A stretch of 64,000 nt of DNA. Origin: Clostridia bacterium. GTDB lineage: Bacteria; Bacillota; Clostridia; Oscillospirales; Acutalibacteraceae. The notes under the pieces were generated by a model that saw nothing but the letters and a program-made list of their open reading frames with translations, made no database searches and was not told the origin of the DNA. The stretch's first letter is position 1; every line of letters starts with the position of its first letter. A program made the translations under genes and the position numbers. The stretch lies in the NCBI GenBank assembly GCA_017548045.1, contig JAFYNR010000033.1, forward strand, positions 124,001-188,000. Direction: 5' to 3'. Shown here in pieces: positions 1 to 9,826 of this stretch.

Positions 1-3000
1 AAGACGACAATATAATTTCGTTTGGAGTTAAAGATGCGGTTTCAAACTTTTCTTCGGTCGCAACCGTTTCTGAGCCTGAGGAGTTAGTCTCCACCACAAT
101 CACAAGTTTACAATCAGATAGTGAAAGTGAAAATGTTGAGAAAGAAAATACAGAACTTGTTATTGATACTCAAAACAGTGCAATTACCTATTCAAATATT
201 TTTGGAAATGCCTCAATTGAATATGAGGTTTCTTCGTCAATGCTCAAAGAAAGTATTGTTGTATCAGAAAAATCAGACAGCTATAAATATGAATTCTGGA
301 TTGATTTTGGCAACTATGTTCCGATTAAAGATGAAGTATCAGGAGGTATATATATTTATGAATCGGTTCAGTCAAAAGAGCCAATAATGGCAATCGCTCC
401 GCCGTATATGTTTGATGCAGATGGTGATACCTCAAGAGAAGTGACAATGGATCTTGTACAAAACGCAGAAAACTATACTCTTATTGTTGAGGCGGATAAG
501 AAGTGGATAAACAAGCTTGGAAGAAAATTTCCCGTTGTTATTGATCCTACCTTTATTCTTGATGTAGGCAGAAGCAATATATATGATGTCCATGTTAATA
601 AAAATGATCCTACTAAAAGCTACAAATATGACTATCAGCTTGAAGTTGGTAAAAAAAACAATGACGTTTGCAGAACATATATCAAATATAATTTGCCCAC
701 GCTTCCCGATTGCAGTATAGTAACAAATGCTAATCTTGAATTGATTCAGAATTGGTACAGGGATTTTGATACAGATCTTTACCTTAATGTTTACAAGTGC
801 GATACACACTGGGATTTCAACACTATAAATTGGAATAATCAACCGATTCAGAATTTGGCAAATGCAACAGTTGTCGATTATACCAACTACAAAAACGGAA
901 TGGGCACTGTATACAATCTTGATATAACAAAAATAGTTAAGGATTGGTATGAGAATGCTGAAAATCACGGTTTAATGCTTGCTTCTTCAGATGAAACAAT
1001 TAATGAAATGACTTCGTTTTATTCTTCAAGAAATATTGCTTCAAATTATCCCGTTATAACTGTTCAATATGTAAATAACTTGGGTGTTGAAGATTACTGG
1101 ACATATGATGGGTTTTCCCTTGGAGAATCGGGCTCTGCATACATAAACACCTATAATGGCCAGTTAACCTACATTCATGGTGATGTGAATACTAATGGAT
1201 TACTTGCTCCATTGAGCGTTTCGCATGTTTATTCCACGGACGAAAAAAATGCAACAGGAACCTTTGGCAATATGAATTTTGGCAAAGGGTTTAAGCTCAA
1301 TTTAATTGAAAAAATTGAACAAACGGGTTCTAATGTATATGAAGGAGATTATCCCTATAAGTATATTGATGCTGACGGTACCGTACATTTCTTCAAAAGA
1401 GAGAGTTTGCTTTCCAACCGATTTTTCTACGAATTTGGTTCTGATGTTGTTTTAACTTCGGTGAATTCAGGGTTTGTTTTAACGTCTCCTGACGGCAGCA
1501 CAAAGGAATTCAACACGGATGGTTACCTGACCAAAACAACAGACAATAACGGCAATTCCGTAACAATTACATACAGCAGCGGAAGAATAACCCGTGTTAC
1601 GGACGGAGGAGGAATTTCGGTAACTTTTGCTTACAATTCTGATAATACTCTGAATTATATTTCTGACGCAGCAGGCAGAAAAACCTACTATCATTATAAT
1701 TCATTGGGTCAGTTAGATTATATAACCTACCCTGATTCGGACAGTACACAGTATTCATATAATGAAAACTCACTTTTGTGTGAGATTTCTGCGGTTAGCG
1801 GTGCGAAAGCAGTGCTCAACTATAAAAATATTGTAGCTAACAATAATACTTTCTATAAAGTGTCATCATATACAACCTACGGAGAGGATTCGGTAACGGT
1901 TTATGATACCGTAGATTTTGTTTACAGAACCTGTGATACATATATCAAAAACAGCAAGGGAGATGAACTTGTTTTAGCCTTTGATAATTCGGGTAGGGTA
2001 ACCAATAAGACACTTAACGGCAAAACGGTTTCAGAAACGCAGTATAACAATTCAGGTGATTTGAAAAACACCGTTTCATTTGCCTCGCAAAGCTTTGATA
2101 TCGGTTATAATTCCTTTGAGCGTGGAAGTATGTCTGTTTCAGATGCGCAATCTGACGGAACGGCAAATAATATTATAAATTATAGCGAAGAACGTACTTT
2201 TATAAAAAACAAATCACTTAAGCTTCAGCGAACAGAAACTCCAGGCACAATAACATCAACATATAAAAAATGGTACATTGAGCCTAACACCACTTACACG
2301 GTTTCGATGTATGTTAACATTGTTGATACCCTGCAAAGCGGCGAAGTTTATCTTACAGTTACAGCCTGCGATTCAGATGTATTGGTTCTTACCGATTTGT
2401 TGTCTGTTAACGGTTCTGCGATTACATCAACGGATAATCAGTGGCAACTGATTTCAGCAACAATCACAACCCCTGCAGATACCGATGCATTTAAAATTAC
2501 CTGCGGTATTTATGATGCAATCGGCACGGTGTATTTTGATGCATTTCAGATTGAAAAAGCCTCCACACCAAGCAAGATGAATCTTCTTGTTAACGGCGAT
2601 TTTGAGGATTATGATAACCGTTACGGTGCAGACAGCTGGAACAACGCATATAATACCTTCTGTATGCCCGAAACAGATGCGGAAACCGGCAATTCCTATA
2701 CGTGGTTGAAAGGCGACCCAAATGCAGAAAGGTCATTTTGGCAGGAAGTTCAGCTTAACGGCAAAGCCGGGGATATCCTTGTTTTTGGCGCAAGTGCAAA
2801 AGCCCTGTGCTCATCTTCGGGCAACGACGGTACACGCTTTTTCGGAATAAGAATTGATTTGTACAGTGATTATTCCACCATCGCCCAATCCGAAACCCTG
2901 TTTTTTGATGCGCAGACATACGACACATGGCAAACTGCAATAGGTTCCGTGACGGCTCAGCAGGATTATGTTGAAATCAATATGTATATGTGTTATTATA

Positions 3001-5693
3001 ACGAAGTAAACGTTGCTTGCTTTGATAACGCATTCATTTACCGTGATTATTACGGCACAACCTATTCCTACGATTCAACAGGCAGAATTGTGAAGGCAGA
3101 GAGCGATAACGGTCAGGCGGTTGAATATTCACGCACGGGTATTGACCTTACGGGTGTTGAAGTTACCGCAAACAATCAGGTTGTTCAGACTGCTTCTTAC
3201 GGCTACGACAGCCGTCACAATCTCACCTACGCCTGCGATACCAACGGAATTGCAACAAGATATACCTATAATTCCAAAGGCTTGCCCGTCAAAACCGTTA
3301 TTACGGGGTCAGACGGCTATTCAAGCACATCCACCTCATATACCTACACTTCCGATAATAATTATCTTAAAAGCGTAACCGATGTCACGGGTGCAACGGT
3401 AGAGTACACCTACAACAGCAAGGGTCTTGTCAGCAAGGTGACGGAGCCCAACGGCAATGTTACGGAGTATGAATACAACCCTGATACAGACGAGCTTATT
3501 TCCGTTTCAAATCCGTCAGAAGCCCTGGGCAATCCTTCAACGGAGTTTGAGTATGACAGTGCAGGCAGAATAGCTGCCGTAGATGCGGCTGAATTTATTA
3601 ACTTTTATTATGACGAATTCGGCAGAATCATCTCTACGGATAACCTTGGCATTCTTCAAACCATCAACGGCTACAACGATGATGATAATATAGAGTGGCA
3701 ATACTATGCCAACGACAGTCAAGCAGAATTCTTTTATGATGAAGAAGGCAGGCTGACGGAAGAGGTATATGATAACACTCTTACCTATGAATATTTTTAT
3801 TCAAACGACGGTAAGCTGGGCAAGGTTGCCGACTATGAAAGCGGCGAAGAGTGGAATTATCAGTATGATATGACGGAAAGGCTTACAAGCGTTTCAAGTG
3901 ACGACGGCAGAAGCCTTTTCTATAACTACAACACAAAAAATCAGCTCGGCAGTTTTAAGGTGCTTGATTCCGACTCCGTTATTCACGAAACCGCATATAC
4001 TTATGATAACAGCGGCAGAGTGACGGGTACTCAAATCCCTTCAATGCAGGGAAGCCCCACTCAGGAATACATCTATGACAGCCTTGGAAGAAGCTCACGT
4101 TTTAAAAACTATTATAACGGCAATAATTATATTGAGGCGGTTTATTCATACCGCCGTGTGAATGAAGCCGAAACGGGTCAGGTGCAGAGCCTTGATTATT
4201 TCAGAAACGGCTCATTATACGGACTTGACCGCAGATATGAGTATGATGTCAACGGCAACATAACCCATATTTATGAAGGAAGCGGGCTTATTGTAAGGTA
4301 TAAGTATGACGGAATGAGCAGGCTTATCCGCGAGGATAACTACAACGCACATAAAACCGTTGTTTATGCCTACGATTCAAACGGAAATATGACGTCGAAA
4401 ACCGAATATGCCCTGAGCTTTACCGATGAATTGGGTACACCTGTTGACACCGTAACAAGCACATTCAACAACGGCGTGTGGCAAAGTGCCATAACCTCAT
4501 ATGACGGCGACTGGGTTTTCCGCTATGATATGGGCGGCAACCCCTTAAGCTACCGAGGCTATGCAATGACCTGGGCAAAGGGCAGACAGCTTTCTGCATT
4601 ATCGGGTAACGGAATTACCGCATCATTCAAATATAACAACAACGGCATAAGAACGAGCAAAACCGTCAACGGTGTTGAAACGGAATATTTCTATGTTGGT
4701 GATACTCTTATTTCGCAGAAAACAGGCAATGAAACTATCAATTTTGCCTACACCGCAGGCGGTGCACCTCTGGGCTTCACCTATAACGGCACACCCTATT
4801 ACTATATGCTCAATCTGCATGGTGATATTGAAAAAATATATGATGCAACGGGTGAAGTAGTTGTAACTTACATCTATGATGCCTGGGGTAAGTTGATATC
4901 AATAGAAGACGACACAACAGACAACATAGGTGTTAAAAATCCTTTGAGATATAGAGGTTATTACTACGACACCGAAACAGGCTTCTATTACCTGCAAAGC
5001 CGTTATTACGACCCTGAGATTTGCAGATTTATCAATGCTGATTCATTGATAATCGCAGGTGACGATTATATTCAAGGCACTAATGTTTATGCTTATTGTT
5101 ACAACAATCCTGTGATGTATGTGGATCCTACGGGGTATGCAAGAGTCTTGGGCTTGAATTTTGATAAGTTGATTAGTTTAGCATATCATTTGATCGATTA
5201 TATGTTTTCAGTTGCGGAAGATGAAATAACGGCATGGGAGTGTTTTATAAAAATTTCCGAAAAAAACGGTTTTGATTTTTGGGTTGAAGGAGATGTATCT
5301 ATAAGGGTTATTGAACATGAATCAGGTGTAAAACAAGCGTCAATAAGTTTTAAGGGTCGCAGAGGAGAAGACGGTGAACTTGAACAATATCACGCGATGG
5401 TTTACTTCGCAACGGGACATGAATGGTTGAAAGAATATAAAGCTAGACATAACTACGAAGTAACTAATTGGGATAAAGTAAAAGCATTTATTGGTCTTTT
5501 TCCTGTAGGTTCATTTATATCTTGGTATGATTTTTTGAAGGCTTTTTTGGCACAAGAAGATCCATTTGAAGAAGGAATGAGTGACATATATGACGAAGCA
5601 ATATTAAATGGTTCGGGAACTTATTTTTTTGTTTCTTATATTACGGCAAATGATAAGAATATTTACTTGTATCACAAGGGGGTAGTTGGGTGA
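1..5693 (+). CDS. RHS/YD-repeat surface protein, 5' partial
   Basis: The reading frame is open from base 3, so the gene starts left of the window; 1896 residues are visible. In order there is a DNRLRE-type domain (about residues 187-356 of the visible part), a first block of YD repeats, two beta-sandwich modules resembling carbohydrate-binding folds (about 703-853 and 861-1016), a second YD block, and the RHS-associated core (about 1517-1713) with the motif RYRGYYYDTETGFYYLQSRY and a final DPTG. The last 180 residues share nothing with the other RHS tips here and are a candidate toxin tip of unknown activity. RHS proteins build a shell around a C-terminal effector and act at the cell surface or in contact-dependent competition. 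The stop overlaps the next start (GTGA), which suggests an immunity partner. The RHS assignment is secure; the toxin role is inferred. Confidence 0.93.
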   Translation, partial: DDNIISFGVKDAVSNFSSVATVSEPEELVSTTITSLQSDSESENVEKENTELVIDTQNSAITYSNIFGNASIEYEVSSSMLKESIVVSEKSDSYKYEFWIDFGNYVPIKDEVSGGIYIYESVQSKEPIMAIAPPYMFDADGDTSREVTMDLVQNAENYTLIVEADKKWINKLGRKFPVVIDPTFILDVGRSNIYDVHVNKNDPTKSYKYDYQLEVGKKNNDVCRTYIKYNLPTLPDCSIVTNANLELIQNWYRDFDTDLYLNVYKCDTHWDFNTINWNNQPIQNLANATVVDYTNYKNGMGTVYNLDITKIVKDWYENAENHGLMLASSDETINEMTSFYSSRNIASNYPVITVQYVNNLGVEDYWTYDGFSLGESGSAYINTYNGQLTYIHGDVNTNGLLAPLSVSHVYSTDEKNATGTFGNMNFGKGFKLNLIEKIEQTGSNVYEGDYPYKYIDADGTVHFFKRESLLSNRFFYEFGSDVVLTSVNSGFVLTSPDGSTKEFNTDGYLTKTTDNNGNSVTITYSSGRITRVTDGGGISVTFAYNSDNTLNYISDAAGRKTYYHYNSLGQLDYITYPDSDSTQYSYNENSLLCEISAVSGAKAVLNYKNIVANNNTFYKVSSYTTYGEDSVTVYDTVDFVYRTCDTYIKNSKGDELVLAFDNSGRVTNKTLNGKTVSETQYNNSGDLKNTVSFASQSFDIGYNSFERGSMSVSDAQSDGTANNIINYSEERTFIKNKSLKLQRTETPGTITSTYKKWYIEPNTTYTVSMYVNIVDTLQSGEVYLTVTACDSDVLVLTDLLSVNGSAITSTDNQWQLISATITTPADTDAFKITCGIYDAIGTVYFDAFQIEKASTPSKMNLLVNGDFEDYDNRYGADSWNNAYNTFCMPETDAETGNSYTWLKGDPNAERSFWQEVQLNGKAGDILVFGASAKALCSSSGNDGTRFFGIRIDLYSDYSTIAQSETLFFDAQTYDTWQTAIGSVTAQQDYVEINMYMCYYNEVNVACFDNAFIYRDYYGTTYSYDSTGRIVKAESDNGQAVEYSRTGIDLTGVEVTANNQVVQTASYGYDSRHNLTYACDTNGIATRYTYNSKGLPVKTVITGSDGYSSTSTSYTYTSDNNYLKSVTDVTGATVEYTYNSKGLVSKVTEPNGNVTEYEYNPDTDELISVSNPSEALGNPSTEFEYDSAGRIAAVDAAEFINFYYDEFGRIISTDNLGILQTINGYNDDDNIEWQYYANDSQAEFFYDEEGRLTEEVYDNTLTYEYFYSNDGKLGKVADYESGEEWNYQYDMTERLTSVSSDDGRSLFYNYNTKNQLGSFKVLDSDSVIHETAYTYDNSGRVTGTQIPSMQGSPTQEYIYDSLGRSSRFKNYYNGNNYIEAVYSYRRVNEAETGQVQSLDYFRNGSLYGLDRRYEYDVNGNITHIYEGSGLIVRYKYDGMSRLIREDNYNAHKTVVYAYDSNGNMTSKTEYALSFTDELGTPVDTVTSTFNNGVWQSAITSYDGDWVFRYDMGGNPLSYRGYAMTWAKGRQLSALSGNGITASFKYNNNGIRTSKTVNGVETEYFYVGDTLISQKTGNETINFAYTAGGAPLGFTYNGTPYYYMLNLHGDIEKIYDATGEVVVTYIYDAWGKLISIEDDTTDNIGVKNPLRYRGYYYDTETGFYYLQSRYYDPEICRFINADSLIIAGDDYIQGTNVYAYCYNNPVMYVDPTGYARVLGLNFDKLISLAYHLIDYMFSVAEDEITAWECFIKISEKNGFDFWVEGDVSIRVIEHESGVKQASISFKGRRGEDGELEQYHAMVYFATGHEWLKEYKARHNYEVTNWDKVKAFIGLFPVGSFISWYDFLKAFLAQEDPFEEGMSDIYDEAILNGSGTYFFVSYITANDKNIYLYHKGVVG
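4551..5142 (+). repeat. RHS core repeat, copy 1 (in full-length gene)
   Basis: This is the reference copy of a core-coding segment repeated at 6170-6753 and 8314-8709. Similarity to copy 2 begins abruptly at TACCGAGGCTATGCAATGAC. It ends near the DPTG codons, after which the three tips differ completely. Confidence 0.93.
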
Positions 5694-6112
5694 ACAAAAT
5701 AAATGTTGTATTTTACAATTTCTATGGAGATATTGTATACTTGCTTAATGTTGTTTTTATAGTTGTTACATTAAACACATACCATATGTACATTTCAAAA
5801 GTATTTCTAGTTATTAATACTGTCGTTATCTTGGGATGTTTTTGTGTCATTATAAAACATAAACAAGCTACATTATGTGATATATACACATTACTTATAG
5901 TTGTTCTCTCGTTTTTATATTGGCTTGGACTTTGGTTCTCTAAATTTACGCCGTTTATTGATGTTGATATTAATGTTGATGCGATAGAAATAATTTGCTA
6001 TATATGTGAGATTGTTTTGAGAATCTTTTTCTTATTAAGAATATTTGTTTATCTTAAAAACAAAAAATTGGATAGACCTGGAGAAAGAATAAGTATTAAA
6101 ACTCGAAAGTAA
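5690..6112 (+). CDS. Small membrane protein, candidate immunity to the RHS tip
   Basis: A 140-aa protein starting with GTG inside the stop of the RHS gene (GTGA overlap), so translation is probably coupled. Hydrophobic stretches near residues 10-32, 38-55, 62-82 and 100-122 suggest four membrane segments, followed by a basic tail. I recognise no family. Membrane immunity proteins often sit directly behind polymorphic-toxin tips, and position is the only evidence for that role here. If the tip acts at the membrane, a membrane-embedded partner would fit. Codon use is AT-rich, like the toxin tip and unlike the RHS core, as expected of an exchangeable tip-immunity pair. Confidence 0.6.
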   Translation: MNKINVVFYNFYGDIVYLLNVVFIVVTLNTYHMYISKVFLVINTVVILGCFCVIIKHKQATLCDIYTLLIVVLSFLYWLGLWFSKFTPFIDVDINVDAIEIICYICEIVLRIFFLLRIFVYLKNKKLDRPGERISIKTRK

Positions 6113-6151
6113 AGATAGAGAATAGTTCGCTGTTTTGATTAAAATGCAAAA

Positions 6152-7297
6152 ATGACTTTGTCTACCCTTTACCGAGGCTATGCAATGACCTGGGCAAAGG
6201 GCAGACAGCTTTCTGCATTATCGGGTAACGGAATTACCGCATCGTTCAAATACAATAGCAGCGGCATAAGAACGAGCAAAACCGTAAACGGTGTTGAAAC
6301 GGAATATTTCTATGTTGGAGACACACTGATAAGCCAAAAGACAGGTAATGAAGTTATAAACTTTGCCTACACCGCAGGCGGTGCGCCTCTGGGCTTCAGC
6401 TACAACGGCACACCCTATTACTATATGCTCAACCTGCAAGGTGATATTGAAAAAATATATGATGCAACGGGTGAAGTAGTTGTAACTTACATCTATGATG
6501 CCTGGGGTAAATTGATATCAATTGAGGGTGAATTGGCGAATACAATAGGTATAAAAAATCCTCTCAGATATAGAGGTTATTACTACGACACCGAAACAGG
6601 CTTCTATTACCTGCAATCAAGATATTACGACCCTGAAATATGCAGATTTATCAATGCCGATTCATTGATAATCGCAGGTAACGATTATATCCAAGGCACG
6701 AACAGGTATGCTTATTGCTATAACAATCCGGTGATGTATAGTGATCCAACCGGAAACGAAACTATAGAAGATCTTGTATACACTGTCACGGGTATAATTG
6801 GTAGTCTGATTTTCTTGAGTGGAGTAGTTCCATCAACTGTTTTATCAGGATATGTAACATCTATGTTGGGACATAATTTTGAAACAGGCAGAGAACAAGC
6901 TGATTACCTTTTGAAAATTGTTGAAGCTTTCTTACCACGAGAAAATTGGTCAACCCAATATCCATATCCTACAAAAATTACTAATGTTGGTTTTCAAGTT
7001 ATAATGGATGGAAGATTTATTAGCAAATATTATTGTCTCGAATATGCAGATGAAATAATCAACAAGTTTGGAAATGGCGGATATTACCTTGGGATGGATA
7101 GAGAGCGTATCGCTATGGAAATATATGGTCACGCAATGATTCATTTTTGTCTTCCTGTCATTAAACAAACACCACTATACGAAAACAATAAAGAACTTAT
7201 AGATAGATTATATAATTCTTCTGATCCTATAGACATAAACAATAACGAGGGAACCGGTAGAATGATTGTGTTTAGCACTCTTTGGAATTTTCTGTGA
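6152..7297 (+). CDS. Orphan RHS core plus alternative tip (cassette 2)
   Basis: A 381-aa frame. Residues 8-200 repeat the RHS core of the upstream gene almost exactly, including DPTG at the end. About 180 residues of unrelated tip follow, with a hydrophobic stretch and then a soluble part containing ERIAMEIYGHAMIHF. There is no ribosome site before the ATG and no N-terminal shell, so it is probably not expressed as a stand-alone effector. The layout matches the orphan tips known behind rhs, wapA and cdiA genes, which can replace the main tip by recombination through the shared core. The following lipoprotein is its candidate immunity gene. Tip function is unknown. Confidence 0.85.
   Translation: MTLSTLYRGYAMTWAKGRQLSALSGNGITASFKYNSSGIRTSKTVNGVETEYFYVGDTLISQKTGNEVINFAYTAGGAPLGFSYNGTPYYYMLNLQGDIEKIYDATGEVVVTYIYDAWGKLISIEGELANTIGIKNPLRYRGYYYDTETGFYYLQSRYYDPEICRFINADSLIIAGNDYIQGTNRYAYCYNNPVMYSDPTGNETIEDLVYTVTGIIGSLIFLSGVVPSTVLSGYVTSMLGHNFETGREQADYLLKIVEAFLPRENWSTQYPYPTKITNVGFQVIMDGRFISKYYCLEYADEIINKFGNGGYYLGMDRERIAMEIYGHAMIHFCLPVIKQTPLYENNKELIDRLYNSSDPIDINNNEGTGRMIVFSTLWNFL
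6170..6753 (+). repeat. RHS core repeat, copy 2
   Basis: Direct repeat of 4551-5142 in the same orientation. The first 200 bases differ at only a few positions. The DSLIIAGNDYIQGTN region and DPTG are kept. Confidence 0.93.
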
Positions 7298-7315
7298 TAG
7301 TTGGAGGTCATAATT

Positions 7316-8068
7316 ATGAAAAGATTTTTGATTGTTGTTGCTATCGCAATTATCTTTGTGTCTTTTTCTTCTTGTAAACAAAAAACAAATGATTATCTGG
7401 AAACAAATTTCGTAGTTTATGATTGGAATTCAATTAAACATAACGATAATACTTTTAAGATTCGTGACAAATACGGAAATGAATTTAATGATTACTGTAT
7501 TTTTGACGAGCTAAGCAATAAAACTGTTTCTGCAATATACTACAGCGATGGACAAGAGTCTGGCAAAGTGAAACTTAGACCATTTATTGGCAGTTCTCGA
7601 ACAAACTTTATTTCTCAAGTTAAAAATTGGTATGATTTGTTTGAACCATCAGTATATGGGAATATTGATAATCCACGATTAGATTATTTAGATGTTTATG
7701 ATAATGTAGATAAAATTTCAATGTTGGTTTCTTCAAATGATTCTGCAACTTATCAAAATGGTGAATATATTCTGTCAGATAATCTAGCAAATGAAGTTTG
7801 GTCAAATTTAAATAAAATTGAGAAAAACATTTCAAATGATAGTGATTTTAAATGGAAAAAAACAAATTTAAATGCGTGGATTTATTTGTATATCAAAGAT
7901 GTTAATGCTGCAGTTTATGTTGGTATTCTTTGTTATAATGAAAACGATGAACTTTGTATCAGTAACACAAATTATACAGAGTTATATCCACTTTCATCAA
8001 AATGGCAGAATTTGAATAATTTACTTGACGATTGCAATTATGTTGAAAATTCTTTTTTGCTTGAATAA
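7316..8068 (+). CDS. Lipoprotein behind RHS cassette 2, candidate immunity protein
   Basis: About 250 aa from the ATG at 7316, which has GGAGG eight bases upstream; an in-frame TTG at 7301 overlaps that ribosome site and is less likely. The N-terminus is a lipoprotein signal (MKRFLIVVAIAIIFVSFSSC) with the cysteine at the end of the hydrophobic segment. The rest is acidic and Asn-rich with no recognised domain. Its place directly after an orphan RHS tip, as with the small membrane proteins after the other two tips, suggests a cognate immunity lipoprotein acting on the outer face of the membrane. That is inference; an unrelated surface lipoprotein remains possible. Confidence 0.7.
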   Translation: MKRFLIVVAIAIIFVSFSSCKQKTNDYLETNFVVYDWNSIKHNDNTFKIRDKYGNEFNDYCIFDELSNKTVSAIYYSDGQESGKVKLRPFIGSSRTNFISQVKNWYDLFEPSVYGNIDNPRLDYLDVYDNVDKISMLVSSNDSATYQNGEYILSDNLANEVWSNLNKIEKNISNDSDFKWKKTNLNAWIYLYIKDVNAAVYVGILCYNENDELCISNTNYTELYPLSSKWQNLNNLLDDCNYVENSFLLE

Positions 8069-8313
8069 CGCAAAATTAAAGTTGCAAGCAGAGAAAGTGT
8101 ATATATACACTTTTAAATCAAAAAGATTTTTGGGTTCTTGTTGGTGAATTATCTTCCCCAAAACCCTACAAATCGAAAAGTAATTTTTGCAAATTCTTTT
8201 CGAGCTATGCTCCTACGGATATAAGCAAAAAAGACAGCCCCCAATATTGAACATTTTAATTTTAACAGAAAAACAGCTCTTTACAGTGATGTAAGGAACT
8301 GTAATGAAACGGA
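8069..8313 (+). other. Gap between RHS cassettes 2 and 3
   Basis: A non-coding AT-rich stretch with no promoter or terminator that I can defend. An in-frame TGA at 8305 closes the frame just before the third core copy, so the join at 8314 looks like a recombination breakpoint. Confidence 0.5.
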
Positions 8314-8709
8314 TTTGCCTACACCGCAGGCGGTGCGCCTCTTGGCTTCACCTATAACGGCACACCCTATTACTATATGCTCAATCTTCAAGGCGACGTT
8401 GAGCGTATCTACGACGCAACAGGCGAAATTGTTGTAACCTACTTCTACGATGCCTGGGGTAAATTGATATCAATAGAAGACGACACAACAAACAACATAG
8501 GAACAAAAAATCCCTTGCGTTACCGTGGATATTACTATGATACCGAAACAGGATTCTATTATCTCCAAAGCCGTTATTATGACCCTGAAATCTGTCGTTT
8601 CATCAATGCAGACTCATTATTAATCGCAGGTAATGACTACATCCAGGGTACTAATAGGTATGCTTATTGCATTAATAATCCTATTGTGTTTGCAGATCGG
8701 AATGGATAT
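8314..8709 (+). repeat. RHS core repeat, copy 3 (shorter)
   Basis: Similarity to copies 1 and 2 begins abruptly at TTTGCCTACACCGCAGGCGG, so this copy lacks the first third of the repeat. It has drifted more than copy 2. The terminal DPTG is replaced by DRNG. Confidence 0.92.
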
Positions 8710-9312
8710 GCATACGATTATGTCTTAGGTACCTTCGATAGTGGTACCGAAGAATTATTTGCGGCTATTGGTGCATTAGCTACAGTATGTGGTGCAGCAA
8801 ACTACATAATGGAATATGGAATGGGTCTTGGTTACAGTGAATCAGCAATTACGGAATCTTTAGAAGATTTTTTGTTGAGAACTAAACCGCTTTATGATGA
8901 TATTTTTGATCTTGCAAGTATTATGTTAATCGGTGTCAAAGTAATGGATGGTAGTGCATGGTGGCTTAATATGTCATCCACGATAGGAACTGCAGATGAT
9001 CTTGTTTCAATACTTAAAAGCGAGTTTCCGAGCTTACTTTCTACAAACGGTAACTTATTATCTATTATTGCCAGTGTTGGTACAGAATTTGTGATTGATT
9101 ATTTAAATCCATTGATAAACAATACAGAATTGGTATCATATCTTGGAAAACATTTGTTAGTTGCTGTTGGCGATTTCGGAATTTCATATATGGCTCTTAG
9201 TATAGGTGCAGGAGTTGCTACTGCATTCAATCCTTTATTAGGCGCTGCGATGGGAACGGTTTTGCTTCTTGGTGGCAGTGAAGCTTGGTCTGAATTAACA
9301 AAAGACATTTGA
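8377..9312 (+). CDS. Orphan RHS core plus membrane-type tip (cassette 3)
   Basis: A 311-aa frame from the first in-frame ATG. The homologous frame actually runs back to 8314 with no start codon or ribosome site, so this is a displaced cassette. Residues 1-108 are RHS core. The remaining 200 residues are rich in Gly, Ala and Leu with several hydrophobic stretches, notably the last 60 residues with AFNPLLGAAMGTVLLLGGSE. Such a tip could insert into membranes, but I recognise no family. The aspartyl cleavage motif at the core end is altered (DRNG in place of DPTG), which might prevent release of the tip. Two small membrane-protein genes follow. Confidence 0.8.
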   Translation: MLNLQGDVERIYDATGEIVVTYFYDAWGKLISIEDDTTNNIGTKNPLRYRGYYYDTETGFYYLQSRYYDPEICRFINADSLLIAGNDYIQGTNRYAYCINNPIVFADRNGYAYDYVLGTFDSGTEELFAAIGALATVCGAANYIMEYGMGLGYSESAITESLEDFLLRTKPLYDDIFDLASIMLIGVKVMDGSAWWLNMSSTIGTADDLVSILKSEFPSLLSTNGNLLSIIASVGTEFVIDYLNPLINNTELVSYLGKHLLVAVGDFGISYMALSIGAGVATAFNPLLGAAMGTVLLLGGSEAWSELTKDI

Positions 9313-9313
9313 G

Positions 9314-9826
9314 GTGATTTTTATAAAAAGATTTAAATATAGCAGAGTATCATTTTTGTGCCAGTTAATTTTTTCTTTTTTGTGTAGTTGTTTTTTAATT
9401 TACGGTATGAATCTATTTACCTCTGATATAGGTAAACTCAACTATAAAAATGTACTGATTGTTGTAGTTTTTTTTGCGCTTTTATTACCTTTTATAGATG
9501 AATATCTAAATAGGTATGTTGAATTCAAAGACGAATATGTTGTTTTTAATTCGTTTAGAATTGATAAAAAGGTCCGAAGCTATAATGTGAAGTATAATGA
9601 TATTTTGAGTCTTGAAGCAGTTAAAATTCCGCTTTTAGGAATTTACAAAGTAAAAATAAAAGCTAAAAATATCCCTTATACTATTCCTGTAACTTGGTGC
9701 ATGAAAAAACATAATGATTTATTTTATAATCTTTGTTTTTTTTCTAAAAAATATAATCCCAATGTTTTTTTAAATGACCAATTAACGAAATTTCTTGAAG
9801 AGAGGAGTTATTATGAAACAGATTAA
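9314..9826 (+). CDS. Membrane protein behind RHS cassette 3
   Basis: About 170 aa, starting with GTG one base after the cassette 3 stop. The GTG lies inside the GAGGTGA that could itself be the ribosome site, so the true start is uncertain and a rare start shortly downstream is possible. Two N-terminal hydrophobic segments (about residues 12-30 and 42-62) are followed by a soluble part like the PH-type domain of small bacterial membrane proteins (DEYVVFNSFRIDKKVRSYNV). No family was identified with certainty. Position makes it a candidate immunity gene for tip 3. Confidence 0.6.
   Translation: MIFIKRFKYSRVSFLCQLIFSFLCSCFLIYGMNLFTSDIGKLNYKNVLIVVVFFALLLPFIDEYLNRYVEFKDEYVVFNSFRIDKKVRSYNVKYNDILSLEAVKIPLLGIYKVKIKAKNIPYTIPVTWCMKKHNDLFYNLCFFSKKYNPNVFLNDQLTKFLEERSYYETD

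Noticed and set aside
432..968. Minus-strand 178-aa hydrophobic frame inside the RHS gene
   Set aside because: Antisense to the conserved DNRLRE domain; composition is that of a reverse-complement artefact.
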